Source of the DNA: Gammaproteobacteria bacterium
GTDB lineage: Bacteria > Pseudomonadota > Gammaproteobacteria > GCA-001735895
NCBI GenBank assembly: GCA_022340305.1
Contig: JAJDOF010000063.1
Location: forward strand, 1 to 60,905
Direction: 5' to 3'
DNA: 60,905 nucleotides
Numbering within the stretch: the first letter of the stretch is position 1; each line of letters begins with the position of its first letter. The notes beneath the pieces are model-generated. The model made no database searches, was not told the origin of the DNA, and worked only from the letters and a program-made list of their open reading frames with translations. Shown piece by piece: positions 40,608 through 51,449 of this stretch. The position numbers and the translations under genes were made by a program.

Positions 40608-41194
40608 ACAAGTTAATTTTTAGCCTGCTTTTAATTCTGGCGGTGCCGGCAATGGCCGCCACCGGGCCGGAACAGTTGATACGGGAAACCTCCGACAAGG
40701 TGCTCGACGAGATCAGGAATAACGCAGAGCAATATAAAACTGACCCACAGGGCGTTTATGACCTGGTGAATACCGTGGTGTTACCGCATTTTGATTTCTC
40801 TGCAATGACCGACCTCGCGCTCGGTAGCTACAAGGAAGAGGTCAACGAGCAACAGCGTCCCGAGATCATCAACGAGTTTCGCCTGCTGTTGGTGCGCACC
40901 TATAGTTCGGCGCTGCTCGAATATACCGATCAGGTGGTGGTATACCTGCCTATGGAGGGATCGGAGGCGGAAGGGGCGGTCACCGTGCGTACCGAGATTG
41001 AGCAGGCAGGTGGATTCCCGATACCGATCAATTACATGTTGCGCAAAGGTGATGATGGCTGGAAAGTCTTCGATATCAGTGTCGATGAGGTGAGCCTGGT
41101 AACCAATTATCGTTCCAGTTTCGCCCGTGCAATCAAGAAGAATGGCGTTGGTGGATTGATCGAAACACTGCGTAGTCGTAATGGCTCCCTGTAA
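40604..41194 (+). CDS. MlaC/Ttg2D-family periplasmic lipid-binding protein
   Basis: 196-residue protein with a signal peptide (NKLIFSLLLILAVPAMAA). It has the MlaC signature VLPHFDFSAMTDLALG and EFRLLLVRTYSSALLEY, ending with a typical LIETLRSRN. MlaC carries phospholipids between MlaFEDB and the MlaA/porin complex. None of mlaA, mlaB, mlaD, mlaE or mlaF is here. It starts with GTG within the TolC-like stop codon region. Confidence 0.88.
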   Translation: MNKLIFSLLLILAVPAMAATGPEQLIRETSDKVLDEIRNNAEQYKTDPQGVYDLVNTVVLPHFDFSAMTDLALGSYKEEVNEQQRPEIINEFRLLLVRTYSSALLEYTDQVVVYLPMEGSEAEGAVTVRTEIEQAGGFPIPINYMLRKGDDGWKVFDISVDEVSLVTNYRSSFARAIKKNGVGGLIETLRSRNGSL

Positions 41195-41272
41195 AATTTA
41201 GCGGCCTTGCCCCGGTTACCTTGTGGTGCCGCGATGAGCTTGCTTGCACCCTGCGAATACTGGATATTGAAC

Positions 41273-41291
41273 CGCGCATCCGGGATGCGCG
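41273..41291. other. Perfect GC hairpin upstream of murA
   Basis: CGCGCATCC and GGATGCGCG are separated by one base, about 60 bases before the murA start. There is no T run. It could be an mRNA-end hairpin for the MlaC-like gene or an operator. Confidence 0.45.
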
Positions 41292-41347
41292 AAAATCGGC
41301 ATTTCCCTTTTATTTCCTGATAGAATGGCGGACTTTGTCTGCGATGA

Positions 41348-42613
<1,266 letters not shown>

Positions 42614-42654
42614 GTGAACCGGACAATATCACCTTGAAAGAGCACTAACCTGCC

Positions 42655-43284
42655 ATGTCCTCCGCGTTAACCATTGCCCTGGCCAAGGGCCGAATTCTCG
42701 ACGAAACCCTGCCGTTACTGGCGCGTGCCGGCATCGAGCCTGTGGATGACCTGTCGAGCAGTCGCAAGCTGGTGTTTGCCACCAATGTGGCCGGCATTGA
42801 GCTGGTATTGATACGCTCCGCCGACGTACCGACCTATGTTCAATACGGGGCCGCAGACCTCGGGATTGCCGGCAAGGACGTGCTTGCCGAGCACGGTGGT
42901 GAAGGGCTTTATGAGCGTGTCGATTTGAAAATTGCACCCTGCAAGATGATGACCGCCGGGTTTGCCGGGCGGCCATTGCCGCGCACACGACTCAAAGTCG
43001 CCACCAAGTACCCGCAGATCACGCGCCGGTTTTTCCTCGAGCAGGGTCGCCAGGTGGAGTTGATCAAGCTCTACGGCTCGATGGAGCTCGCGCCCGTGGT
43101 TGGCCTCGCCGACATCATTGTGGATCTCGTGCAGACCGGCAATACACTCAAGGCAAACGGCCTGACGCCTCTTGAAACCATCATGGATATCAGTTCACGC
43201 CTGATCGTTAATCGCGCCGCGTTAAAGATGAAAAACAGGGCGATCCGCGATGTGGTAGAGCGCATCGAAAGGGCTGTCGAGTGA
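42655..43284 (+). CDS. hisG: ATP phosphoribosyltransferase, short form
   Basis: First step of histidine synthesis: ATP plus PRPP to phosphoribosyl-ATP. At 209 residues it is the short HisG form, which lacks the C-terminal regulatory domain and needs HisZ; hisZ is not in the window. Motifs are [31 protein letters not shown] and [19 protein letters not shown]. hisD begins one base after its stop. Confidence 0.96.
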   Translation: MSSALTIALAKGRILDETLPLLARAGIEPVDDLSSSRKLVFATNVAGIELVLIRSADVPTYVQYGAADLGIAGKDVLAEHGGEGLYERVDLKIAPCKMMTAGFAGRPLPRTRLKVATKYPQITRRFFLEQGRQVELIKLYGSMELAPVVGLADIIVDLVQTGNTLKANGLTPLETIMDISSRLIVNRAALKMKNRAIRDVVERIERAVE

Positions 43285-43285
43285 C

Positions 43286-44581
43286 ATGAAAATCAATCGC
43301 CTCGATAGTTGTGACGATAATTTCGACGATGAGCTGCAGCGGCTGCTCGCCTGGGATTCGGTATTGGACGATGCGGTTATTGCAACGGTCAGCGAAATCC
43401 TCCACGCCGTTCGCAAAAATGGTGACCAGGCCCTGCTCGAATACAGCCGGCGCTTTGATCAGCTTGACGTCGCTGCGGTTAGCGAGCTTGAAATGTCGGC
43501 GCAACGACTGCAGCGGGCATTCGAATCGCTCGCCAGTGCCGAGCGCGATGCGCTGTCGCAGGCTGCCCTGCGGATTCGAGCCTATGCCGAGCGCCAGAAG
43601 CTTGAATCCTTCGAATACACCGAGGCGGACGGTAGCTTGCTCGGCCAACAGATCAGTGCGCTCGACCGGGTAGGGTTATACGTACCCGGCGGTAAGGCCG
43701 CATATCCCTCCTCGGTGCTGATGAACGCTATCCCGGCAGTTGTCGCGGGCGTGGGCGAACTGATCATGGTGGTGCCGACACCGCAAGCTGTGGTCAATGA
43801 GCTGGTGCTGGCGGCCGCGCATATCGCCGGTGTCGATCGGGTTTTTTGTATTGGTGGTGCGCAGGCTGTGGCGGCCCTTGCCTACGGCACCGAAACCATA
43901 CCCGCAGTCGATAAGATTGTTGGCCCTGGCAATATCTACGTCGCCACGGCCAAGCGCATGGTGTTTGGCACCGTTGGCATCGATATGATTGCCGGGCCTT
44001 CCGAGATCCTGGTGATTTGCGACGGCGCCACTGATCCGGACTGGATCGCGATGGATTTATTTTCGCAAGCCGAGCACGATGAAGATGCTCAGGCGATTTT
44101 ATTGTCACCCGATGCCGAATTTCTTGACCGGGTGGCAGACAGTAGCGCGCGTCTGATCGAGGAAATGCCGCGCCGGCAGATTATCGAACAGTCGATGAGT
44201 ACGCGTGGTGCGTTGATCAAGGTTCGGGACCTGGACGATGCGGTCGAGGTTGCCAACAGGATCGCGCCCGAACATCTCGAGCTTTCCGTGGAAAACGCGC
44301 GACAGGTGGCCAGATCGATTCGCCATGCGGGCGCTATTTTTCTTGGCCGTTATACCGCAGAGGCGTTGGGCGATTACTGCGCAGGACCCAATCACGTGCT
44401 GCCGACGTCACGCAGTGCGCGTTTTTCGTCACCGCTCGGGGTCTACGATTTTCAGAAGCGTTCCAGTCTGATCGGTTGTTCCGCCAGTGGCGCTTCCGAA
44501 CTCGGCAAAGTGGCCTCGAAACTGGCGCGTGGCGAAGGCCTGGTGGCGCACGCGCGTTCCGCCGAATATCGTATCAAGTGA
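43286..44581 (+). CDS. hisD: Histidinol dehydrogenase
   Basis: Zinc enzyme that oxidises histidinol to histidine in two NAD+-dependent steps. The 431 residues include [20 protein letters not shown], the [24 protein letters not shown] segment, [13 protein letters not shown] with zinc and catalytic residues, and [13 protein letters not shown]. The operon usually continues with hisC, which is absent; the gene instead meets a convergent gene. Confidence 0.97.
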   Translation: MKINRLDSCDDNFDDELQRLLAWDSVLDDAVIATVSEILHAVRKNGDQALLEYSRRFDQLDVAAVSELEMSAQRLQRAFESLASAERDALSQAALRIRAYAERQKLESFEYTEADGSLLGQQISALDRVGLYVPGGKAAYPSSVLMNAIPAVVAGVGELIMVVPTPQAVVNELVLAAAHIAGVDRVFCIGGAQAVAALAYGTETIPAVDKIVGPGNIYVATAKRMVFGTVGIDMIAGPSEILVICDGATDPDWIAMDLFSQAEHDEDAQAILLSPDAEFLDRVADSSARLIEEMPRRQIIEQSMSTRGALIKVRDLDDAVEVANRIAPEHLELSVENARQVARSIRHAGAIFLGRYTAEALGDYCAGPNHVLPTSRSARFSSPLGVYDFQKRSSLIGCSASGASELGKVASKLARGEGLVAHARSAEYRIK

Positions 44582-44604
44582 CCCGATCCGCGTTGCGGAT
44601 CGGG
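44582..44604. terminator. Strong hairpin between hisD and the convergent outer-membrane gene
   Basis: CCCGATCCGC pairs perfectly with GCGGATCGGG across a GTT loop directly after the hisD stop. No T run follows on either strand, so it may act as an mRNA 3-prime-end hairpin or a Rho-dependent site. Confidence 0.5.
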
Positions 44605-44642
44605 GGGGCCACACAGGCGGTAAATTGCCCGGGTCGCGCGAT

Positions 44643-46709
44643 CTAAAAAATAGAGTAGTAGTAACCCAGGTAAAGCGAATAGGTGTACTGTTCCTCCAGT
44701 TCCGGCAGGTTCAGGTCCGAGTACTCGATACCGAAAATGCCTTCGAAGCTAAGCCTGTTACTGCTGCGATAAGTAACCTTGAATGACGGCTTCAGGATGA
44801 ATTGATCGTTTCCATCTCTCTTGTCCGTTCTAAGGTCCAGCTGTATCCGCGGATCGTAGCTTATTCCGTGGCTATCCCCGAAACGGCTACGGGCACGAAC
44901 CGACAGGATGTCGCCCGTAGGTGAACTCGATATCCCACCACCCAGGGTCGCGTAATCGCGAGCAGTCAAGAGTCCCTGAAACGAATAATCAACCGAGAGT
45001 TGCAGGTAATCGGAAGACGGAATGTCTTCGACTCCACCGGAGGCCTCGGTCGCTTCCAGCTTCAGGGCCGACAGGTAGAAGTACAGGTGTCGGGTCGCAT
45101 CGAAACGGTAGCTGGCGCCGGCAAAAAGGTTCTGGCTTCGGCTGCTGCGGTCCTGGGCGAGCTGATAGATCTCATCATCGCTAAATATGTCCTTGAGTTC
45201 ATCTATCGTTGCTACTGTCTGTCCCTGCAACGAGTTCAGGGTCGACAGCGTGGGCGAATAGCCCAACGACAGGCTCAGATTCAGTGTCCAGTCGCCGGCC
45301 AGCTGGAAGTTTGTATTCAGCGACAGGTTGTTCAGCTCTTGATAGAAGAGGTCGTAGTCGATAAAGCCATAGACGAAACTGCCGTCGTTATGGTAGCGGA
45401 TTTCACTGCCCACGGAATCGCGGTCGGTCAGTCCCGAGACCTCCTGGTGGATCAGGAAAAAAGAGGTGTCGAGCCAGGAATAGGGCGCCAGATTCAAATT
45501 GGCGCCGATGAAAGGCTGGTCACTGTTGAAGTCGGAAAAGGAAGATTGCGCCACGTAGCCGTAAGCAGCAGCGAGCTGGAAGCCGGAATGGGATAAATCG
45601 GTAAAGCTGATGCCGTCAAAACCGCCGTAAACCCCGGTCAGGGTGCGACGCTGGCGCCCGCCGACAAGGCGGAAATCATCGCGCGCGTATTCGATGCTGG
45701 CGGTCGAGATACGGGATTCGCTGTCGTCGTCGATAAAGTCATTGACGAGGCCAGCGTCGAGACGCAGTTCGAGCTTGTCGGTATCGGTTCTGTGCTGCAC
45801 AAACAGATTCAGGTCGGTTACCAGCACACGGTTGACTGAAGTCAGGTCCTGGCCGGGATTGTCGATCATGTCGTCCTGGTAGAATTGCATCAACATTCCC
45901 CGAGAACTCCAGGGGCTGCGTTCGCTGCGTCCGGTATCGTTCGCGATTCTGGTTTTCGGCGTCAGGCTCATCGTGCGAATGCCCTCGAGCCGACTTTCGA
46001 TGCGTGACCGGGTTTCGGGCTCCGGTTCTGTGTCCAGCAACGCCTCGTAGAGCACAATAGCCTGCGCAAACTTACGTTGGCGCTCGCGCGTAATTCCCGC
46101 CAGCTCCAGCGCTTCCCGCACCTGGATCAGGTCCCCGGTTTCGGAGATCCTGTCCGTAATCGCGATGACGCGCGCGAAATTTCCGTCGATGAATTCCTGG
46201 CGGGCCTGCTCCAGCAGTGCAGGGGGTTCGGACGAGCCCACGGCAACTGGCGCAGCGGGCGCTCTAACCGGGGCAGGCACATCCGCGATCGGCGCCCTGG
46301 CCTGACCGAGAAATTTCGCCAGCTGTTTTTCCTCATCGGGATTGCGTCGGTAGATCCACGCTTCGGCGAAGGATTTCTGTAATCGCTGAAGTTGTATTTG
46401 CGCCGTTTTCTCGCTGCTGAAATTCCCCAGCGCCAGCCGGTAGTAAGTCTGGTCTTCTACGCTGACCCGGGTCTGGTAGATAAAATATTCCTGTAGCAGT
46501 GGCCTGCCGTCCGGCGGCAAGGCGATAAAACGACGGCTACTGGAGGAGAGTACGATAGCGTAGGGCTGGATCGCTGAAGCGCTCGGAGGGTTGTTGAAAA
46601 CTCCCTCGACATTCAGGAACACGAAGCTCGCGGCTGATGCCGTGGAGCACAGTGCCAGCCAGATGACAAACAGGGGCCATCTGCCAGAGCAATATCGAAG
46701 CAGACTCAT
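44643..46709 (-). CDS. SPOR-domain and TPR outer-membrane beta-barrel protein
   Basis: 688-residue exported protein; start ATG 46709 gives a clear signal peptide (MSLLRYCSGRWPLFVIWLALCSTASA). Residues about 40-120 look like a SPOR domain (YYRLALGNFSSEKTAQIQLQRLQKSF). A helical TPR-like section follows (AREALELAGITRERQRKFAQAIVLYEALL split over 160-220). The last 430 residues are alternating polar/aromatic strands ending in YYYSIF, typical of an outer-membrane barrel. It is the last gene of the cytochrome operon, 71 bases after the 9-haem gene. A porin role for the cytochromes is inferred from this position. I do not recognise it as MtrB or another named family. Confidence 0.7.
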   Translation of the reverse strand: MSLLRYCSGRWPLFVIWLALCSTASAASFVFLNVEGVFNNPPSASAIQPYAIVLSSSSRRFIALPPDGRPLLQEYFIYQTRVSVEDQTYYRLALGNFSSEKTAQIQLQRLQKSFAEAWIYRRNPDEEKQLAKFLGQARAPIADVPAPVRAPAAPVAVGSSEPPALLEQARQEFIDGNFARVIAITDRISETGDLIQVREALELAGITRERQRKFAQAIVLYEALLDTEPEPETRSRIESRLEGIRTMSLTPKTRIANDTGRSERSPWSSRGMLMQFYQDDMIDNPGQDLTSVNRVLVTDLNLFVQHRTDTDKLELRLDAGLVNDFIDDDSESRISTASIEYARDDFRLVGGRQRRTLTGVYGGFDGISFTDLSHSGFQLAAAYGYVAQSSFSDFNSDQPFIGANLNLAPYSWLDTSFFLIHQEVSGLTDRDSVGSEIRYHNDGSFVYGFIDYDLFYQELNNLSLNTNFQLAGDWTLNLSLSLGYSPTLSTLNSLQGQTVATIDELKDIFSDDEIYQLAQDRSSRSQNLFAGASYRFDATRHLYFYLSALKLEATEASGGVEDIPSSDYLQLSVDYSFQGLLTARDYATLGGGISSSPTGDILSVRARSRFGDSHGISYDPRIQLDLRTDKRDGNDQFILKPSFKVTYRSSNRLSFEGIFGIEYSDLNLPELEEQYTYSLYLGYYYSIF

Positions 46710-46780
46710 GCATGCATGACCATCTCCAGGAATGAGGGTCGCTAAAATTTGCATGGGCCGGTTCATTAGCAGCTGGTGTT

Positions 46781-47557
46781 TTAGGGAGTAGTGGCAGGCA
46801 GCCATGCCGAGGTGTTATGGCAAACCAGGCAATCATCAACGGTAATGAGGTGCCCCGGATTTTTACCGGTTGCAATCACCCCGTTGTGGCAGCTGGAGCA
46901 ACTGCCAATGACATCGTTATGATCCACTCGCACCACCGGTGCGAAGTTAAACGTGTTGTGGCAGTCTTCGCAGAAATTGGTAGTCAGGATGTGGGTCGGG
47001 TTCTTGCCGATGGCGACGACGCCATTGTGGCAGGTGATGCAGCTGTCAGTGATGTTGGTATGGTCGTAAACGGCGCCCGCCCAGATGAAGGTGCGATGGC
47101 AGTCGTCGCATACATTGCTGCTGACGACATGGTCCGGAGTTTTACCGGTTGCAGTCACGCCATTGTGGCAGCTCTGGCAGGGACCGGCGACGGCATAGTG
47201 GTCGACCCGGGTAACGGAGAGCCACGAGTTCGGCTGATGGCAGTACTCGCAGTCGCCCGTTATTCGAATGTGCTGGCTGGAGGCGGCGCTGGCCCTGATC
47301 AGCCCTGTAGTCGAATGACATTGGTCACACCTGCGGGGTGTACCGGCAAATATTGCCTCTACGTGGCAGGCTTCGCATCGCAGCGTGGCGTGTTTGAAAT
47401 CCAATGGGAAGCCGGTTTGATCGTGGCTGAAATCGGCGCCGAATTCGAGCGCCTGGCAAGCGCTCGCCGTCATCAGGCCGAATAACCCCACCAGCAGGCA
47501 GCGCCAGACCAGGCTGCGCACTGCGGAATGTCGCGTGTTTGTAGATTCAGGCTTCAT
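46781..47557 (-). CDS. Periplasmic nine-haem c-type cytochrome
   Basis: 258 residues with an N-terminal signal segment and nine CxxCH haem sites starting at residues 61, 77, 103, 127, 150, 173, 196, 220 and 243. From 127 onward three units repeat a CHNGVxAxGKxPxH pattern followed by CxxCH, a cytochrome c3/c7-like arrangement. It overlaps the 21-haem gene by four bases (ATGA), so the two are made together. It may pass electrons between the 21-haem protein and the outer-membrane protein. Confidence 0.9.
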   Translation of the reverse strand: MKPESTNTRHSAVRSLVWRCLLVGLFGLMTASACQALEFGADFSHDQTGFPLDFKHATLRCEACHVEAIFAGTPRRCDQCHSTTGLIRASAASSQHIRITGDCEYCHQPNSWLSVTRVDHYAVAGPCQSCHNGVTATGKTPDHVVSSNVCDDCHRTFIWAGAVYDHTNITDSCITCHNGVVAIGKNPTHILTTNFCEDCHNTFNFAPVVRVDHNDVIGSCSSCHNGVIATGKNPGHLITVDDCLVCHNTSAWLPATTP

Positions 47558-49116
47558 GGTTGAATTTCTGGTGAGCTGAAACTCTTTTCACTATGGCATT
47601 TGTTACAACGAGCGCCGAATTTACCCTCGTGCACGTCATCACGCCGATGGCAATCGATGCATCGCCAGTCGGCGCCAACGTAGCTGTCCAGGGGTTTGTT
47701 GTGGCAACTATCGCAGTGGATCTCGGAATGTGTGTGCCTGAGCCTGAATTTCGTATCATCGTGATCGAAACGCCAGATCAGCCAGTCGTTCGGGTTGTGG
47801 CATTGCGCGCATTCCTCGCCCAGGCTGCGTTTATGGACGTCGTCGTTACGATGACAGTCGATGCATTCTGATTCGGTTTCGGTGAATACAGAGGAGGCGT
47901 GGCAAGCCTCGCAACCGAGTGCAGCATGTTGCCCAATGAGCGGAAAAGCAGCCAGATCGTGGTCGAAACGGACCCTGGTCTGCCAGGCCGCGTCGTTGTG
48001 GCATTGCGCGCAATTTTCGCCGAGGGCACGCTCATGAACGTCGTCCTGCCGGTGGCAGTTATCGCAGTCGGTATCCAGCTTTCGGTCTTCGGCGCCAGCG
48101 ATATGGCAGGCCTCGCATTCCAGGTCAGCATGACCACCGCGCAGCGGAAAACTGGTCTTGGTGTCATGGTCGAACTGCGTCAGGTGCCAACCCCTGACCT
48201 CGTGACAGTCGCGGCACTTTTCGCCATTCGATCCCTTGTGAATATCATCGTCGCGGTGGCAGCTGAAACAGCTGCGGACGCCTTTGTCAGGTTTTTCCGC
48301 GTTGTAACCGATTGCATGGCAGGCATTGCACGATTGCCCGAGATGCCCGCCACGTAGCGGGTAATCGGTATCACGGTCGTGGTCGAAGGTCACCTGGTCC
48401 CATTTTTTCGGCTGATGACATTGCTCGCATTTATTACCGAAGCGATTCGCGTGGACGTCTCGTATCGCGTGACAACTGACGCACTGTTTTGGCGTGTCCT
48501 TGTATTTGCCCTCGATGTGGCAGGCGCTGCAGGGCACCTCTTTGTGGGAAAACTTAAGTTTGAAATCGGTTTTGTCGTGATCGAATCCGGTTTTGCCCCA
48601 TTCATTCGGTGAGTGGCACTGGTCGCACTTTTTACCCAGTTTGCCGTCGTGCGCATCGTCCTCGGAGTGGCAGGCATAGCATGCCATTTCGGTTTCCCGG
48701 AACTTGGTTTCCGCGCTGTGACAAGCGCCGCACTCGACCTGGGTATGCCGGCCAATCAGCTCGAAATCGGTTAAGCGATGATCGAAATTATCCTGGTCCA
48801 GCGAGACTATGCTGGCATCGCGTCCGCGATGATCGGCATGACAGGTTTTGCATTCCAGGTTCGACGCGCTGCGGTCCATGCCGTGGAAACCCATTTTTTT
48901 GCCGATATCATCAGCGACCAGTTCATGGCAGTCGAGGCAAAGTTGCCTCTGGGTCGTATCGCGCAGGCGCACGTGGCAGCGGGTACACTCAGACTCGTAC
49001 TCTTCATGGCCTGAAATCAGCTCTCCCGGCATCAGGAATTTCTCGACTTCCACCGCCATCGCCTCGTTGTTGCCCAGGACGGTGAATAGCAGGATCAGCG
49101 CAAACAGGGCTCTCAT
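47554..49116 (-). CDS. Periplasmic 21-haem c-type cytochrome
   Basis: 520 residues with a signal peptide (MRALFALILLFTVLGNNEAMA) and 21 CxxCH motifs, starting at residues 44, 60, 89, 129, 146, 164, 196, 212, 230, 263, 283, 301, 334, 351, 369, 402, 418, 436, 468, 486 and 504. After the first three, six triheme units repeat every 66-71 residues. Each reads roughly FDH..T.F.LRGGH...C.ACH, then CxxCH..DDVH...G..C.QCH. Extra histidines in each unit can serve as distal ligands. Such a haem wire could reach across the periplasm. The start overlaps the stop of the membrane gene (TGATG). Confidence 0.92.
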   Translation of the reverse strand: MRALFALILLFTVLGNNEAMAVEVEKFLMPGELISGHEEYESECTRCHVRLRDTTQRQLCLDCHELVADDIGKKMGFHGMDRSASNLECKTCHADHRGRDASIVSLDQDNFDHRLTDFELIGRHTQVECGACHSAETKFRETEMACYACHSEDDAHDGKLGKKCDQCHSPNEWGKTGFDHDKTDFKLKFSHKEVPCSACHIEGKYKDTPKQCVSCHAIRDVHANRFGNKCEQCHQPKKWDQVTFDHDRDTDYPLRGGHLGQSCNACHAIGYNAEKPDKGVRSCFSCHRDDDIHKGSNGEKCRDCHEVRGWHLTQFDHDTKTSFPLRGGHADLECEACHIAGAEDRKLDTDCDNCHRQDDVHERALGENCAQCHNDAAWQTRVRFDHDLAAFPLIGQHAALGCEACHASSVFTETESECIDCHRNDDVHKRSLGEECAQCHNPNDWLIWRFDHDDTKFRLRHTHSEIHCDSCHNKPLDSYVGADWRCIDCHRRDDVHEGKFGARCNKCHSEKSFSSPEIQP

Positions 49117-49916
49117 CAGTAGAAATGCACCACGAAGACGTGGATGAGACCCGACAGGATTAGCAGGATAAACAACGGCAGGTGCAAGACGTGCCAGTAA
49201 GAGAACAGAACTTCATTGATCCCCAGCCGGCAGATTGAGCGTAAATCCCTCAATCTGATGTAAATCTGCCTTTTCGCCTGCTTATTCAGGGCGGTTTTAT
49301 TGATATTGCGATATAGCTTCCAGATACGCGATTTCATTCGCATATAAAAGAAGATCGAGCGGTTAACGCCCGTGTGGAGGTTAGACAGGCTTGTTTCGAC
49401 ATCGTTGAATTCCTTGACGATGGCAGCATCGATCGCCCTTGATCCGTTCACCAGCAGCCCTGACAGATCAACATTCGAATGAAACTCCTCGAAACGCAGC
49501 TTACTCCCGTAGAGCCCATGATGGATGCGCTGATACAGGGAACGTCCAACCAGTCCACTGATCGCTACGATCAGCATGCTGAAAAAAGCGACGCTGCTGT
49601 TGAATGACCCGAGCCTGAAACCCGAGTGAAATACGATCAGCAACGGACCGACCACGCCGAGAATCATGTGGATTCGAAACCACGATGCGACCGAGCCAAT
49701 CGACTTCCAGCGGCGAAATCTCTTCCGCGCCGGGTACGCCAGCAACAGTAACATCAACGAGCCGCCGATGATTCCCAACCAGTAGCCGATCCCGGTCTCG
49801 GCCACGAGGTATTGGCGGTCGCGAGAGGCCCAGCCCACGGCCAGCATCAGCAAGATCGAAATATACCAGATAGTCCAGGTGGTCTTGACGAGTACGATGG
49901 AGAGCGTCTTTGGCAT
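49116..49916 (-). CDS. Haem-b type inner-membrane protein of the cytochrome operon
   Basis: 266-residue integral membrane protein with about six hydrophobic segments. Paired histidines His83/His97 (RIHMILGVVGPLLIVFH) and His245/His259 (LHLPLFILLILSGLIH) are each 14 apart, the spacing of b-haem ligands across a helix. A basic cytosolic-looking loop of about 100 residues separates the helix groups. ATG 49916 has an AGGA site six bases upstream; a longer start lacks one. Probable quinone- or flavoprotein-linked electron entry for the multihaem proteins (inferred). Family not recognised by name. Confidence 0.75.
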   Translation of the reverse strand: MPKTLSIVLVKTTWTIWYISILLMLAVGWASRDRQYLVAETGIGYWLGIIGGSLMLLLLAYPARKRFRRWKSIGSVASWFRIHMILGVVGPLLIVFHSGFRLGSFNSSVAFFSMLIVAISGLVGRSLYQRIHHGLYGSKLRFEEFHSNVDLSGLLVNGSRAIDAAIVKEFNDVETSLSNLHTGVNRSIFFYMRMKSRIWKLYRNINKTALNKQAKRQIYIRLRDLRSICRLGINEVLFSYWHVLHLPLFILLILSGLIHVFVVHFY

Positions 49917-50125
49917 TATTGTCCTATGATTCCTTTGTAAAACGTTTATTATCGTGCCTGTAGCCATCCGGGTACAAGCTGTCGCTCAATTAAGGATAGC
50001 AATAGGGTTACATATTAAGTCACTTTTGAGGTTTATTCCTCGGCATTGCGAAATATTTCCCTTTTTAAAATAAGGCTTTGCTGCTTTTATCAAGGTCAAT
50101 TCTCTTCATTTAGAAGTTCTTCGAA

Positions 50126-51430
50126 ATGACCCTGTATTACTGGTTATCAATGCTGCCCGTGTTGTCGCTTTTGGCGCTCTACCTCTTCTGGCAGCACCGC
50201 ACTCAACGCATCAGCGAGGCCGCCCGACTGCAGGCAATTGAGTCAGGCCTGGCGGAGCCGGCTTCACTGCACCCGGTGATTGATCGCAATAAATGCATCG
50301 GTTGCAAGTCCTGCGTGTATATCTGTCCACAACAACTGGGTCACCGAGTGCTCGGAATCTACCACGGCAAGGCCGAATTGCTCGAGGCGGCGAACTGTAT
50401 CGGGCACGGCGCCTGCAAGACGGTTTGCCCGGTGGGCGCGATAACTCTCGTATTTGGCACCGCGAACCGGGGTGTCGACATACCGCAGGTTGACGATAAT
50501 TTCGAGACTAACGTTCCCGGCATCTACATCGCGGGTGAGCTGGGCGGCATGGGCTTGATTCGAAACGCGATAGAGCAGGGTAAGAAGGCGACGCAGGCGC
50601 TTGCGCGGAAATTGCCGAAATCAAGCCGGCACGATTACCAGGTCGTAATCGTGGGCGCGGGTCCCGCGGGTATCGCTGCAACCCTGCAGGCGAAAGAACT
50701 CGGCCTGAAATACCTGACGATCGACCAGGATTCGCTCGGCGGCACCGTCTTCAAATACCCGCGTGGCAAGATCGTCATGACCCAGCCGGTCGAGTTGCCG
50801 CTGGTGGGGAAAATGCATTTCGAGGAAACCAGCAAGGAAGAGTTACTCGAGTTCTGGCAGCAAACAGAGGCAAAATCCGGAATCAAAATCCACTATGGTG
50901 AGCTGGTTGCCGATATCAGCGCCCTGGATCCGGGGTATGCGATTGCCAGCAGCGGTGGCACCTACTCCACCGATACGGTGTTGCTCGCGATTGGCAGGCG
51001 TGGAACACCACGTAAACTGGGGGTACCCGGTGAGGATCAGTCCAAGGTGGTCTATCAACTAACCGACCCCGAGCAATATGTCGGACAGCAGGTATTGATC
51101 GTCGGTGGAGGCGATAGCGCGCTGGAAGCAGCGCTCGCGATCGCCGAGGCCGGTGGGGCTGTCTCGGTCTCGTACCGCAGCGATACCTTTTCGCGTGCGA
51201 AGGCAAAGAACAGGGAACGCATCGAGGCTTTCGCGGAGGCAGGCAAGCTAAAACTCTACCTGTCCTCGAACGTAACCAGCATTTCTCCACAGGAGGTTTT
51301 ACTCGAGCAGAAGGGAGAGGCGATAAAAATAGCAAACGAGGCGGTTATCGTCAGCGCCGGTGGCATACTGCCGACTGGATTTCTGCGGCAGATGGGTATA
51401 GAGGTTGACACCCGGTATGGCACGGCCTAG
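50126..51430 (+). CDS. Membrane-anchored ferredoxin/FAD oxidoreductase
   Basis: 434 residues in this order: an N-terminal membrane anchor (4-22), a two-cluster ferredoxin domain, then a thioredoxin-reductase-like flavoprotein. The first cluster has C57, C60, C63 and C67. The second reads CIGHGACKTVCP, with His94 where the second cysteine is expected. The flavin motif GAGPAG is at 177-182 and the NAD(P) motif GGGDSA at 327-332. The segment TNVPGIYIAGELGGMGLIRN, normally at the C-terminus of such enzymes, lies at 129-148, before the first GxGxxG. No CxxC redox pair is seen. It is divergent from the cytochrome operon and probably supplies NAD(P)H electrons (inferred). Confidence 0.85.
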   Translation: MTLYYWLSMLPVLSLLALYLFWQHRTQRISEAARLQAIESGLAEPASLHPVIDRNKCIGCKSCVYICPQQLGHRVLGIYHGKAELLEAANCIGHGACKTVCPVGAITLVFGTANRGVDIPQVDDNFETNVPGIYIAGELGGMGLIRNAIEQGKKATQALARKLPKSSRHDYQVVIVGAGPAGIAATLQAKELGLKYLTIDQDSLGGTVFKYPRGKIVMTQPVELPLVGKMHFEETSKEELLEFWQQTEAKSGIKIHYGELVADISALDPGYAIASSGGTYSTDTVLLAIGRRGTPRKLGVPGEDQSKVVYQLTDPEQYVGQQVLIVGGGDSALEAALAIAEAGGAVSVSYRSDTFSRAKAKNRERIEAFAEAGKLKLYLSSNVTSISPQEVLLEQKGEAIKIANEAVIVSAGGILPTGFLRQMGIEVDTRYGTA

Positions 51431-51449
51431 CCTTGGAAGCGCAATCATT

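Noticed and set aside
50086..50099. FNR-like sequence TTTATCAAGGTCAA before the ferredoxin/FAD gene
   Set aside because: Only 8 of 10 matches with neither half perfect, and its centre is 33 bases from the start codon, too close for normal activation.
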